Positions 1-6,296 of a stretch of DNA of 10,027 nt are shown in pieces. The position numbers were made by a program, and so were the translations under genes. This DNA is from Treponema sp. (GTDB taxonomy: Bacteria > Spirochaetota > Spirochaetia > Treponematales > Treponemataceae), in assembly GCA_012799545.1 (NCBI GenBank), contig JAAZLA010000142.1, positions 1-10,027 on the forward strand, given 5' to 3'. The first letter of the stretch is position 1; each line of letters opens with the position of its first letter. The notes under the pieces were generated by a model. It did not search any database and was not told where the DNA came from. It saw only the letters and a list, made by a program, of their open reading frames with translations.

Positions 1-1
1 T

Positions 2-658
2 ATTAAACCGAGCATGAAGGATAACTACGAGGCCTATATTATTCAGGCAGAAAAAGAAATTGCCGATATGACCGACATTGCTATCGATATGTTTACAACA
101 ATTCAAAAAGGTTTTATAAATCGAACGGAAGACTTTGTCGATGAGCACTTCGATAAACTTTCAAAGCAAGAAGATTATGCAGATCAAATGCAAGAAGAAA
201 TTTCGAACTTTCTTATTCAGTGCTCACACCTTCCTATCGCTGATCGTACAAAGCACAATGTTTCGATTATGTTACGCATAATCGATGACCTTGAAAGTAT
301 TACCGATGAATGTTTTAGTATCCTTCTTTTATTGAAGCGAAGCATAGAAAAAGAAATGACCTTTAATGATGAGGATATGGAGCGACTTGAACCGTATGGG
401 GAACTTGTACAACAATTCCTGCTCTTTATTAAAAAAAATATAAACAAACACCTCAGTCGAGACCAATTGCGCTTAGCCGAGGTGCTCGAAGACCAAGTTG
501 ATGCCTTTAGAAAAAACCTCAAAAAGGTTGCTCGAAAGCGGCTTGAAAAGGGTGCAGACGTTCGAAGCGAATTGCTCTACATTGATTTGGTACGATATAT
601 AGAAAAAATTGGGGATTATGCCTTTAGTATTTCAGAAGCTCTTGCTGAAACAAAATAA
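2..658 (+). CDS. PhoU-domain protein, C-terminal part; probable Na+/phosphate cotransporter, 5' end outside window
   Basis: Helical, acidic PhoU-like region. A PhoU signature segment lies near its end (YIEKIGDYAFSISEAL, about residues 194-209 counted from the ATG at 14), matching the usual E-R-I-G-D-Y-A form. An earlier repeat contains EDYADQMQEEI. PhoU domains form three-helix bundles that bind metal clusters. They occur either alone as Pst regulators or at the cytosolic C-terminus of NptA-type Na+/Pi cotransporters. I call it partial because the frame is open to the window edge (I-K-P-S precede the ATG) and no ribosome site precedes position 14. No pst genes are visible nearby, and the spacing of the helices resembles the transporter-fused form. 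The fusion is an inference, since no membrane segment lies inside the window. The alternative is a free PhoU-like protein starting at 14 (214 residues). The gene ends just before a strong terminator. Confidence 0.8.
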   Translation: MKPSMKDNYEAYIIQAEKEIADMTDIAIDMFTTIQKGFINRTEDFVDEHFDKLSKQEDYADQMQEEISNFLIQCSHLPIADRTKHNVSIMLRIIDDLESITDECFSILLLLKRSIEKEMTFNDEDMERLEPYGELVQQFLLFIKKNINKHLSRDQLRLAEVLEDQVDAFRKNLKKVARKRLEKGADVRSELLYIDLVRYIEKIGDYAFSISEALAETK

Positions 659-660
659 AA

Positions 661-690
661 AAAAAGACTGGGGACCTTCCCAGTCTTTTT
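661..690. terminator. bidirectional intrinsic terminator
   Basis: A perfect 12-bp inverted repeat (661-672 with 679-690, core GACTGGG/CCCAGTC) has a 6-nt loop. It is flanked by A-runs on the left and T-runs on the right, so both transcripts end in a U-tract. It lies between the stop of the rightward PhoU gene (658) and the stop of the leftward hydrolase gene (711), where a shared terminator is expected. Confidence 0.93.
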
Positions 691-710
691 TTTAATCAAG
701 ATAAACAAGC

Positions 711-1391
711 TTAAATGGTAAGAAATCCTCTTGTTACAGAAGCATTTGTTTCCGCCAAGCTAAAGCCGTATTGCTCATGCCCCGGAAAAACCTTTGTCTC
801 TGAAGGCAAATCAAAGAGTCGTTTTAAACTCGTTTGCAAAGCTCTTTGGTCTCCGCCTTCCAAATCTGTTCTGCCCCAGCCCATGTAAAAAAGGGTATCG
901 CCACTTAAAAGCTGTTTTTTCTTTTCGTTATACAAGCAAACACAGCCCCTCGTATGCCCTGGTGTGTGAAGGACAAGCCATTCGTTTTCAAACACTTCTC
1001 CTTCTTTTAGGAAAAAATCTGCTTCAGGTAGATGAGGTTTTTTTTCAAAGTCACCTTGAAAGGCTGCATAGAGTTGCACTAAACCAGTTGATGCAAACTC
1101 TGCATAGTGGCGAAGAAGGGCATCTTTCCCCAAGGATTTTGCATCCTCACTGTGAATCGCAATTTTTGCTTGAGGATAGAGCAGAGAAAGCTCCTGTAAG
1201 CTTTCCATATGGTCATAGTGACCATGTGTCAAAAGAATTGCTGTCAAACGAAGCCCTGCACTTGCAATTTTTTCTGCAATCCTTTCCGCATCGACTGCGG
1301 GATCTACAACAAAACATTCATTATTTGCAAGCGGTACGATATATGTATTTGTTCCTAAGACACCACCGGTTAGACAAAAGATATCTTTCAT
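711..1391 (-). CDS. metallo-beta-lactamase-fold hydrolase, glyoxalase II-like
   Basis: A 226-residue protein with the full di-metal site of the family: THGHYDH at 55-61, HTPGH at 142-146, GDTLF at 164-168 (bridging Asp165) and GHE at 204-206. The stretch GWGRTDLEGGD (171-181) is typical of the glyoxalase II/ETHE1 branch. Such enzymes are cytosolic thioester hydrolases, for example acting on S-lactoylglutathione or other thiol adducts. This protein is short and lacks the long C-terminal helical domain of classical GloB, so its true substrate cannot be told. The start is supported by an AAGGGA ribosome site at 1398-1403, 6 nt away. It lies 23 nt behind the DbpA-domain gene in the same direction, so the two are probably cotranscribed up to the terminator at 661-690. 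Confidence 0.9.
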   Translation of the reverse strand: MKDIFCLTGGVLGTNTYIVPLANNECFVVDPAVDAERIAEKIASAGLRLTAILLTHGHYDHMESLQELSLLYPQAKIAIHSEDAKSLGKDALLRHYAEFASTGLVQLYAAFQGDFEKKPHLPEADFFLKEGEVFENEWLVLHTPGHTRGCVCLYNEKKKQLLSGDTLFYMGWGRTDLEGGDQRALQTSLKRLFDLPSETKVFPGHEQYGFSLAETNASVTRGFLTI

Positions 1392-1414
1392 AGCCCTTCC
1401 CTTTTTATATACTC

Positions 1415-1951
1415 TTAGCTATCTGCCTCTTCCTTTTTTCGAGAATAACTAACGGTTAACTTTCTTCCTCTAAATTCAAAGCCATTTAAAAGATCGATAA
1501 CTTTTTGCGCATCTTCTTTCATAATTTGCACAAAAGAATAATTATCCAAAACTCGGATTAAACCTATTTGTGTTTTTTCAAGTTTTGCATTTTGCATAAG
1601 TAAGCCAACGATATCCTTAGGATAAACACGTCGTTTACGGCCAACGCTAAAGAACAGTGTTTCGTATAAACTTTCATCAAAGTCCTCGCGTGAGCGCTTG
1701 TAGGGAGCTTTTTTTTCTCGAGGAGAAGCACTGCGACCAGTTTTTTCCTCTCGCAAGGATACATTTGTCAGTTTTTTTAACATGTACACCGCTACATAGC
1801 TACGCATAAAAAAAGGAACTGACTTTTTAAATACTTTTTTTAAATTGTTTAATTCAAAGGGGTCTTCTTCTGTTTTTATACTATGAATAGCCTCTTCTAA
1901 AAAAAGATCCAATTTTTCTACATTTTTTTCTTTTGAATGTTTAAATGACAT
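1415..1951 (-). CDS. stand-alone DbpA/CsdA-type RNA-binding domain protein
   Basis: A basic 178-residue protein. Residues about 98-171 match the RNA-binding domain found at the C-terminus of DEAD-box helicases of the DbpA/CsdA type: VYPKDIVGLL, a central IGLIRVLDNYSFVQI and a final GFEFRGRKLTVSYSRK, the RRM-like beta-alpha-beta layout. No helicase motifs are present. The N-terminal 60 residues are predicted helical, and a Lys/Arg/Ser-rich linker (about 67-90) joins the two parts. The likely role is binding structured RNA (rRNA or mRNA) in the cytosol. The partner is unknown, and a trans-acting helicase is possible. I chose the ATG at 1951 over the in-frame ATG at 2005 because AGGAG sits 5 nt before it. 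The upstream 18 residues would be translated through a hairpin-bearing leader with no ribosome site. Confidence 0.8.
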   Translation of the reverse strand: MSFKHSKEKNVEKLDLFLEEAIHSIKTEEDPFELNNLKKVFKKSVPFFMRSYVAVYMLKKLTNVSLREEKTGRSASPREKKAPYKRSREDFDESLYETLFFSVGRKRRVYPKDIVGLLMQNAKLEKTQIGLIRVLDNYSFVQIMKEDAQKVIDLLNGFEFRGRKLTVSYSRKKEEADS

Positions 1952-1956
1952 AATAT

Positions 1957-1961
1957 CTCCT
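1957..1961 (-). promoter_or_regulatory. ribosome binding site deciding the DbpA-domain gene start
   Basis: AGGAG on the minus strand, 5 nt before the ATG at 1951. This selects the 178-residue product over a longer reading from 2005, which has no comparable site. Confidence 0.75.
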
Positions 1962-1977
1962 ATAAAAATAAAATACA

Positions 1978-2003
1978 GCAAGAACTTATCTATCCCTTCT
2001 TGC
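1978..2003 (-). promoter_or_regulatory. hairpin in the leader of the DbpA-domain gene
   Basis: A perfect 7-bp inverted repeat GCAAGAA/TTCTTGC (1978-1984 with 1997-2003) has a 12-nt loop. In the minus-strand transcript it is followed by a U/A-rich run and then the ribosome site. A second near-palindrome (ATTGAGCGCCCAAT, 2004-2017, one mismatched pair) lies directly upstream. The symmetry is seen in the sequence. Its function, whether attenuator, protein-binding stem or operator, is inferred. Confidence 0.4.
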
Positions 2004-2050
2004 ATTGAGCGCCCAATAAAAATGCGCCAAAAAAAAACTGTTTTTTATCT

Positions 2051-2078
2051 ACTATAAATCTAATATAAAAAACATCAA
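2051..2078 (-). promoter_or_regulatory. candidate promoter for the DbpA-domain gene
   Basis: On the minus strand, TTGATG (2073-2078), 16 nt, then TATAGT (2051-2056). It overlaps the stop codon of the GNAT gene. Transcription would start near 2044 and give a leader of about 90 nt. The hexamers match the sigma-70 consensus at 4/6 and 5/6. In AT-rich DNA such matches are common, hence the modest confidence. Confidence 0.4.
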
Positions 2079-3031
2079 TCTGCTACATTTGCAAAATAAA
2101 TACCCTTTGTTTTTTGAAAACCGTTTTTCAGTAAAACTGAAACCAAAACATCCGGTACAAAGGAATTGTGAACTACAAGTTGTCGCACTCCTTGCTCTGT
2201 AGCATAATTTCGAATACGCTGCAAAAGTTCATTTCCCAGTCCTAAACCTCTAAAGTTTTTTTCAACATAGAGGAAGGGAATTAAAAATCTTTTTTTTCTT
2301 TTCCCTGCTAATTGAAAAAAAGCAGCAATGCCTGCAAAATCCTCTTCAATAGTTTCAACTATACAGAGCTGAAGGTCCTCTCTCTCTTCTTGTAAAAAAT
2401 GATACTCCTTCCATAAAAAAGCCAAAACCTCTTCATCGTCCTCTTCTTCGGCACGCTCACAAAGTTCATCAAAAAAAAGACCTTGATACCTTTCAAACAG
2501 CTCAGGCTCTTCTGCTAGTGAACTAAATCGAAACAAAAAATCTTCCAAGATAAGCGCATCTGTTTCGTTAAATTCTATCGGCAGCAAGTCTAAGCCCCAA
2601 GAAGCTCGATGCCGATTATACCAATCGAGCACCATTTTTTTCATTTCAGCATCTTTAAAATTAAGCCAAAGTTTTTCAACTTCAGGATACTCGGAAAGTT
2701 TGTTTTTGAAGTTTCTAAAAACTCCCTTACCCAAGGATAAAACCTGCTTTAGATCTGAACGAGCGAGGGGATTTTTCAAAACGGATACAAATTTTTCCAT
2801 CATTTTAAAACCCAAGATAGAATTCCATTCAGGCAAGGTATAAAATCTATTTTGGTTTTGTGTTTCAGAAAAAGATATATCCTCTCCATTTTCTTCTGCT
2901 GCAAGCCTTTGCGCAATATCAGTTTTTTTTATCAAAACCTTTTCACAGCTATCCAATAAAAAATGTTCTTTTTGATTTTCCATAGCGAATGTTATTTGTT
3001 TTATCAACTCATCCGTTAAATCAAATTCCAT
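2075..3031 (-). CDS. UPF0158-GNAT acetyltransferase fusion
   Basis: A 318-residue cytosolic protein in two parts. Residues 1-141 resemble the uncharacterised UPF0158 family: RFYTLPEW at 62-69, then FVSVLKNP, then the GKGVFRNFKNKL block at 101-112 and W/Y-rich helices ending DWYNRH. After a Glu-rich linker (about 170-215), residues about 216-313 form a GNAT N-acetyltransferase fold. It carries the acetyl-CoA pyrophosphate loop RGLGLG at 261-266, preceded by the strand FLIPFLYV, and a C-terminal LLKNGFQKTKGIYF segment. GNAT enzymes move an acetyl group from acetyl-CoA to an amine; the acceptor here is unknown. The ATG is 3 nt after the clpP stop, so translation is probably coupled, and the ribosome signal (GGGATGAG) lies inside the clpP end. 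The family call for the N-terminus comes from pattern memory and is less secure than the GNAT call. Confidence 0.82.
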   Translation of the reverse strand: MEFDLTDELIKQITFAMENQKEHFLLDSCEKVLIKKTDIAQRLAAEENGEDISFSETQNQNRFYTLPEWNSILGFKMMEKFVSVLKNPLARSDLKQVLSLGKGVFRNFKNKLSEYPEVEKLWLNFKDAEMKKMVLDWYNRHRASWGLDLLPIEFNETDALILEDFLFRFSSLAEEPELFERYQGLFFDELCERAEEEDDEEVLAFLWKEYHFLQEEREDLQLCIVETIEEDFAGIAAFFQLAGKRKKRFLIPFLYVEKNFRGLGLGNELLQRIRNYATEQGVRQLVVHNSFVPDVLVSVLLKNGFQKTKGIYFANVAD

Positions 3032-3034
3032 TTT

Positions 3035-3652
3035 TTACAACTCATCCCTCGTCGCTGCTATTTTTCCGACTAAGCCATAGGATTTTGCTTCTTCCGCTGA
3101 CATCCAAAAATCTCTGTCTGTATCTTTTTCAACCTGAGACAGCTTGACTCCTGTTTCCTCGGCAATGAGTGCATTTATCTTCGTGCGTATTTTTTCAATT
3201 TCTTGCGCATGAATCTCTATATCAGTTGCAACACCCTTAATCCCACTCAGCGGTTGGTGAATAAGGTAATGACTATTTGGTAGAGCGACACGCCTTTCTT
3301 TAGGCGAGGCAAGTAAGATGAGCGCACCAGCACTCGCTACGAGTCCCATGCCAACCGTATACACCGGAGCCTTAATAAAACGAATCATATCAAAGATTGC
3401 ATAGCCAGCATCCACGTCGCCTCCTGGCGAATCGATAAAAAGATATATTGGCTTGTCGGAGTCTGCTTCCAAAATAAGTAATTGACGGACTATTTTTTCC
3501 GAAAGATTTTTGTTCACCTCCCCTGTCAATAATATTTGCCTTGTTTTCAGAAACTTTGCCTGTAAAGCTTCTGAAAAGGCCTCTTTTTGCTCTTCAGCCT
3601 TTTTTTCTTCAGCGGCTCTAAAAGCTTTTTTTTCACATAGTATGCTTTTCAT
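3035..3652 (-). CDS. clpP: ClpP-type ATP-dependent protease proteolytic subunit, divergent paralogue
   Basis: A 205-residue S14 serine peptidase. The triad is intact: Ser107 (GLVASAG), His132 (LIHQP) and Asp181 (DTDRDFW), with the same 25- and 49-residue spacings as E. coli ClpP. Other core marks are FIDSPGGDVDAGYAI (72-86), the ATDIEIHAQEI helix and the MSAEEAKSYGLV end. ClpP forms a barrel of stacked rings that degrades proteins fed by ClpX or ClpA/C. The N-terminus is unlike the usual one: the first 30 residues are Lys/Glu-rich and lack the hydrophobic axial-loop segment. With no tig or clpX nearby, this looks like the second ClpP that some spirochaetes have. A GGAG site 7 nt before the ATG supports the start. 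It is in an operon-like row between mazG (37 nt) and the GNAT gene (3 nt). Confidence 0.93.
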   Translation of the reverse strand: MKSILCEKKAFRAAEEKKAEEQKEAFSEALQAKFLKTRQILLTGEVNKNLSEKIVRQLLILEADSDKPIYLFIDSPGGDVDAGYAIFDMIRFIKAPVYTVGMGLVASAGALILLASPKERRVALPNSHYLIHQPLSGIKGVATDIEIHAQEIEKIRTKINALIAEETGVKLSQVEKDTDRDFWMSAEEAKSYGLVGKIAATRDEL

Positions 3653-3689
3653 TTTCTAACTCCATATATTGCATAAAATCATAGCTCTT

Positions 3690-4526
3690 TTAAGTATACT
3701 CTAATCTGTCTTTGTCGTCCATATCTTTTGCTTCCCTCCAAAATCCATCCAATTCCTCTGCAGTAAAAGATTTTCCCTCAGTTTCTGCCATGCGCCGTTC
3801 AACATGCCCAAAACGTTTATAAAACTTTGCATTTGCCCGTGATAAAGCAATACTCGGATCCACTCCCAAATGACGAATATAATTCACCGTTGCAAAAAGC
3901 AGATCTCCTGCCTCATCTTCTCTTTCGTCTGCACTTTTTGCTTCTTGGAGTTCCAAAAGTTCTTCCTCTACCTTTTCACGCACTTCTTCTGGATTATCCC
4001 AGTCAAAGCCTTTTTTAGCTGCTTTTTTTTGCAACTTAAAAGCCCGCATCAAAGGTGGTAAGCCCAAAGATACCTCATCCAAAATCGATTCTTTTTTTCT
4101 GCCCTCTAAGCCTTGTTTTATAGAATCCCACTGAGCAAGCACTTCTTCACTTGTTTTTGCTCCTCCCTCTTTTTCATAGCTTTTTCCTTCAGACTCTTCA
4201 AAAACATGGGGATGCCGACGTATAATCTTTTCATTTACCGCATCTATGAGCTCAGAAAGTGTAAACTGCTTTTCTTGTTCATGAATAAATGCAATCACCA
4301 AAAGATTTAAAAGCAAATCGCCGAGCTCTTCTTTTACATGTTCTGGATTTTCTTCGTTTATTGCCTCAATTGCCTCAAAACATTCTTCAAGTAAATCTCC
4401 ACGCATCGAAAGAGCTGTTTGTTCTAAATCCCAGGGGCAACCACCTGGTGTTCTTAGCCGCACAATAGAAGAAAAAAAATTGCCAAAGCTCTTTGACGCC
4501 CCTTCTATACTTTCTTTGTATTCCAT
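3690..4526 (-). CDS. mazG: nucleoside triphosphate pyrophosphohydrolase MazG
   Basis: A 278-residue, two-domain MazG, near the 263 residues of the E. coli enzyme. It hydrolyses (d)NTPs to NMP and pyrophosphate in the cytosol, cleaning the nucleotide pool and in some bacteria tempering the (p)ppGpp/stress response. The N-terminal signature is VRLRTPGGCPWD (22-33). Metal-binding helices appear twice: EECFE (47-51) with EELGD (66-70), and EELLE (188-192) with EAGDLLF (205-211). The RRHPHVF segment (103-109) between them is typical. I start it at 4526 rather than at upstream in-frame ATGs (4592, 4553). AGGAAG lies 7 nt before this codon, MazG proteins normally begin just before this region, and the likely -10 box overlaps the ATG at 4553. 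It is the first gene of the leftward block. Confidence 0.93.
   Translation of the reverse strand: MEYKESIEGASKSFGNFFSSIVRLRTPGGCPWDLEQTALSMRGDLLEECFEAIEAINEENPEHVKEELGDLLLNLLVIAFIHEQEKQFTLSELIDAVNEKIIRRHPHVFEESEGKSYEKEGGAKTSEEVLAQWDSIKQGLEGRKKESILDEVSLGLPPLMRAFKLQKKAAKKGFDWDNPEEVREKVEEELLELQEAKSADEREDEAGDLLFATVNYIRHLGVDPSIALSRANAKFYKRFGHVERRMAETEGKSFTAEELDGFWREAKDMDDKDRLEYT
3693..3721 (-). promoter_or_regulatory. candidate internal promoter for clpP
   Basis: On the minus strand, TGGACG (3716-3721), 17 nt, then TATACT (3693-3698), inside the last codons of mazG. The predicted start near 3686 would leave a leader of about 34 nt containing the clpP ribosome site (GGAG, 3660-3663). It would allow clpP to be expressed apart from mazG. 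This is a consensus match only. Confidence 0.35.
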
Positions 4527-4533
4527 ATCATAA

Positions 4534-4539
4534 CTTCCT
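4534..4539 (-). promoter_or_regulatory. ribosome binding site deciding the mazG start
   Basis: AGGAAG on the minus strand, 7 nt before the ATG at 4526. The two in-frame ATGs further upstream have no such site. Confidence 0.7.
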
Positions 4540-4548
4540 AATCCTGCT

Positions 4549-4577
4549 ATCATACACAATAAAAGAAGGTCTTGAAA
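4549..4577 (-). promoter_or_regulatory. candidate mazG promoter
   Basis: On the minus strand, TTTCAA (4572-4577), 17 nt, then TATGAT (4549-4554, 5/6 match to TATAAT). The predicted start near 4542 leaves a short leader of about 15 nt holding the AGGAAG site. Its -35 position coincides with that of the opposing uppP promoter. Confidence 0.45.
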
Positions 4578-4600
4578 CCCATTGCCTTGCATGCTAGAGT
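4572..4600 (+). promoter_or_regulatory. candidate uppP promoter
   Basis: TTGAAA (4572-4577), 17 nt, then TAGAGT (4595-4600). The predicted transcription start, 6-8 nt after the -10 box, falls on the uppP ATG at 4607. No Shine-Dalgarno sequence is seen before that ATG. Confidence 0.5.
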
Positions 4601-4606
4601 AGATTT

Positions 4607-5419
4607 ATGTCTATATTTCAAGCAATTATCTTGGGAGCCTTACAAGGCATCACAGAATTTTTACCTATTTCAAGCTCAGGGCATCTCGCCATAGCTCAAC
4701 ATCTTTTTGGTCTCGAACTTCCCGTCATCTTCGATGTTTCCCTCCACCTTGCAAGCCTCCTCGCAGTACTCCTCGTTTTTCGCAAGATACTCTGGTCACT
4801 TATTTTAAGCTTCAGTCGTTGGATTATGCGAAAAAACAGCATAGAAGATGAGCTACAACTCAACACTATTCTAAGCCTCATTCTCGCAAGCATTGTAACT
4901 GCAGCTTTTGGGCTTGTATTCAAAAAACTCATCCCAGATTTGCCGCTTATATTTATTTTCGGTGGTTTTATTCTCACCGCCTGTGCCCTTGCAGCAAGTC
5001 ATAAGGTACATAGCAGAGAAGCTGAAGAAAACACAAAAGAGCCAAAAAAAATCTCCGTCCTCAAAGCACTTGTCATAGGTGCCTCACAAGGTATAGGCGT
5101 TTTACCAGGTATTTCACGAAGTGGTATCACTATTTCAAGCTCGCTTTTCTTAAAACTTGACAGAAAAACGGCAGGTGAGTTTTCCTTCTTGCTTTCTATC
5201 CCTGCTATCTTGGGCGCCTTTATACTCGAAGCAAAAGATTTAACAAGCCTTACAACAGAAGTATCACTTATAAGTCTTTTAATTGGCTGTTTTACCTCCT
5301 TTATCGTCGGCTATTTTTCATTACGCTTTTTACTCAAGCTCATTCAAAAAGGAAAACTCTATTATTTTGCCTTTTATTTAATGCCCGTCGCTGTTTTGGG
5401 TTTTATTTTTATACACTAA
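4607..5419 (+). CDS. uppP: undecaprenyl-diphosphatase (UppP/BacA)
   Basis: A 270-residue polytopic inner-membrane protein, the family's usual length. It removes a phosphate from undecaprenyl diphosphate to recycle the lipid carrier for peptidoglycan and other envelope polymers, and its overexpression gives bacitracin resistance. Both family signatures are present: QGITEFLPISSSGH at 13-26 (Glu17 and His26) and PGISRSG at 167-173 (Arg171), the residues that form the active site on the periplasmic side. About seven or eight hydrophobic segments are visible, with a charged loop at about 141-149 (KVHSREAEENTKEPKK region). It is divergent from mazG across an 80-nt gap and followed by a HAD phosphatase gene after 34 nt in the same direction. 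No ribosome site is visible, so see the leaderless finding. Confidence 0.95.
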   Translation: MSIFQAIILGALQGITEFLPISSSGHLAIAQHLFGLELPVIFDVSLHLASLLAVLLVFRKILWSLILSFSRWIMRKNSIEDELQLNTILSLILASIVTAAFGLVFKKLIPDLPLIFIFGGFILTACALAASHKVHSREAEENTKEPKKISVLKALVIGASQGIGVLPGISRSGITISSSLFLKLDRKTAGEFSFLLSIPAILGAFILEAKDLTSLTTEVSLISLLIGCFTSFIVGYFSLRFLLKLIQKGKLYYFAFYLMPVAVLGFIFIH

Positions 5420-5453
5420 AAAAACATACAAAACGAAAGAAAGGATAGGAAAC

Positions 5454-6272
5454 ATGAAAAATATAAAAATTGTTGCCATCGATTTAGACGATACACTCTT
5501 GAGAGAGGACCTTAGTATTTCTGATTATTCTGTTTCTATTTTGCAAAAAGCTGCAGCACAGGGCTATTATATTACGCTTGCTTCTGGTCGAACGGATAAT
5601 GCTATTCTCCCCTATGTTCGCCGTCTCGACATAGCAGGAAGAGAACAAGGACGCTACATTATTTCTCAAAATGGTGCTGTCATCCTCGACTTGCATACGC
5701 GACTACCTATTTATGAACGCTTCGTCAATCCGGATGTACTCATTGAAGTGTATAGGGCTGCACGAAAAAAAGGCTTGTTTCCCGAAGTATATAGCGAAAG
5801 CACGATTTACGTTGCAGAGATGAATCCTTGGACAGAGCGCGACATGAAACTCAGCGGTTTAAAGGCAGAAGTTATAGAAGATTTTGAAAACTTTCTTATC
5901 AAAACGCATCCAAAGATGATAGTTCCCGGGGAACCAGAAGTGATAAAAATCTTGCAAGATGAGTTAGCACATTTACATGGAAAAACATGTGAAATATTTA
6001 CAAGTAAACCCTACTTCCTTGAAATTCTACCCCATGAAAGCGGCAAGGGCGAAGCTCTCTTGTATCTAGCAAAAAAGTTGGGCTTTTCACGAGAAGAAAC
6101 CATGTGTTTTGGCGACAGCTGGAACGATGAATCTATGATACGCTTAGCGGGAGAGAGTGTCGCTATGAAAAATGCAGTAGATGGCATTAAAAAGCTTGCA
6201 AAACATGAAACCGAGTTCACACATAACGAAGATGGCGTTGCACATTTTATAGAAAAACATTTGTTATTTTAA
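5454..6272 (+). CDS. Cof-type HAD-superfamily phosphatase (subclass IIB)
   Basis: A 272-residue cytosolic hydrolase with all HAD motifs in order: motif I DLDDTLL at 10-16 (nucleophile Asp10, acid/base Asp12), motif II ASGR at 43-46, a conserved SQNGA at 71-75, motif III Lys198 in the HESGKGEAL block, and motif IV GDSWND at 220-225 (Asp221, Asp225). The C2-type cap lies between motifs II and III (about 85-190), which marks the Cof/YbiV/YidA group. These enzymes dephosphorylate sugar phosphates, nucleotides, FMN or PLP with low specificity, so the substrate here cannot be named. AAGGA 8 nt before the ATG supports the start. It lies 34 nt behind uppP and is probably cotranscribed with it. The end of its coding sequence also holds the -35 box of the next transcription unit. 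Confidence 0.93.
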   Translation: MKNIKIVAIDLDDTLLREDLSISDYSVSILQKAAAQGYYITLASGRTDNAILPYVRRLDIAGREQGRYIISQNGAVILDLHTRLPIYERFVNPDVLIEVYRAARKKGLFPEVYSESTIYVAEMNPWTERDMKLSGLKAEVIEDFENFLIKTHPKMIVPGEPEVIKILQDELAHLHGKTCEIFTSKPYFLEILPHESGKGEALLYLAKKLGFSREETMCFGDSWNDESMIRLAGESVAMKNAVDGIKKLAKHETEFTHNEDGVAHFIEKHLLF

Positions 6273-6289
6273 AAAAAATCGGCTATACT
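6261..6289 (+). promoter_or_regulatory. candidate promoter of the CBS-ATPase/DRTGG/PHP unit
   Basis: TTGTTA (6261-6266, within the last codons of the HAD gene), 17 nt, then TATACT (6284-6289). The expected start at about 6296 coincides with the next ATG (6297). No Shine-Dalgarno sequence precedes that ATG. Confidence 0.5.
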
Positions 6290-6296
6290 TAAGTTC

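Noticed and set aside
14..16. ATG as true start of the PhoU gene
   Set aside because: The frame is open to the window edge and no Shine-Dalgarno sequence precedes it, so the gene is better treated as continuing upstream.
217..522. 101-codon open frame on the - strand
   Set aside because: It is antisense to the PhoU domain gene, rich in Ser/Arg as expected for the mirror of Glu/Leu-rich helices, with no domain or ribosome site.
794..1393. 199-codon open frame on the + strand
   Set aside because: It lies wholly antisense to the metallo-beta-lactamase-fold gene, which has all family motifs and a ribosome site. The + frame reads as a compositional mirror with no recognisable domain.
1952..2005. 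18-residue N-terminal extension of the DbpA-domain protein
   Set aside because: It has no ribosome site at 2005 and would read through the leader hairpin, while the ATG at 1951 has AGGAG at good spacing.
2029..2047. A-run, CAG, T-run that looks like a hairpin terminator after the GNAT gene
   Set aside because: Its pairing is almost only A-T with a loop of about one base. It would not form a stable terminator stem.
4021..4028. T8 tract within mazG as a slippage or phase-variation site
   Set aside because: Such A/T runs are frequent throughout this AT-rich window, and the frame is intact. Nothing points to a contingency locus.
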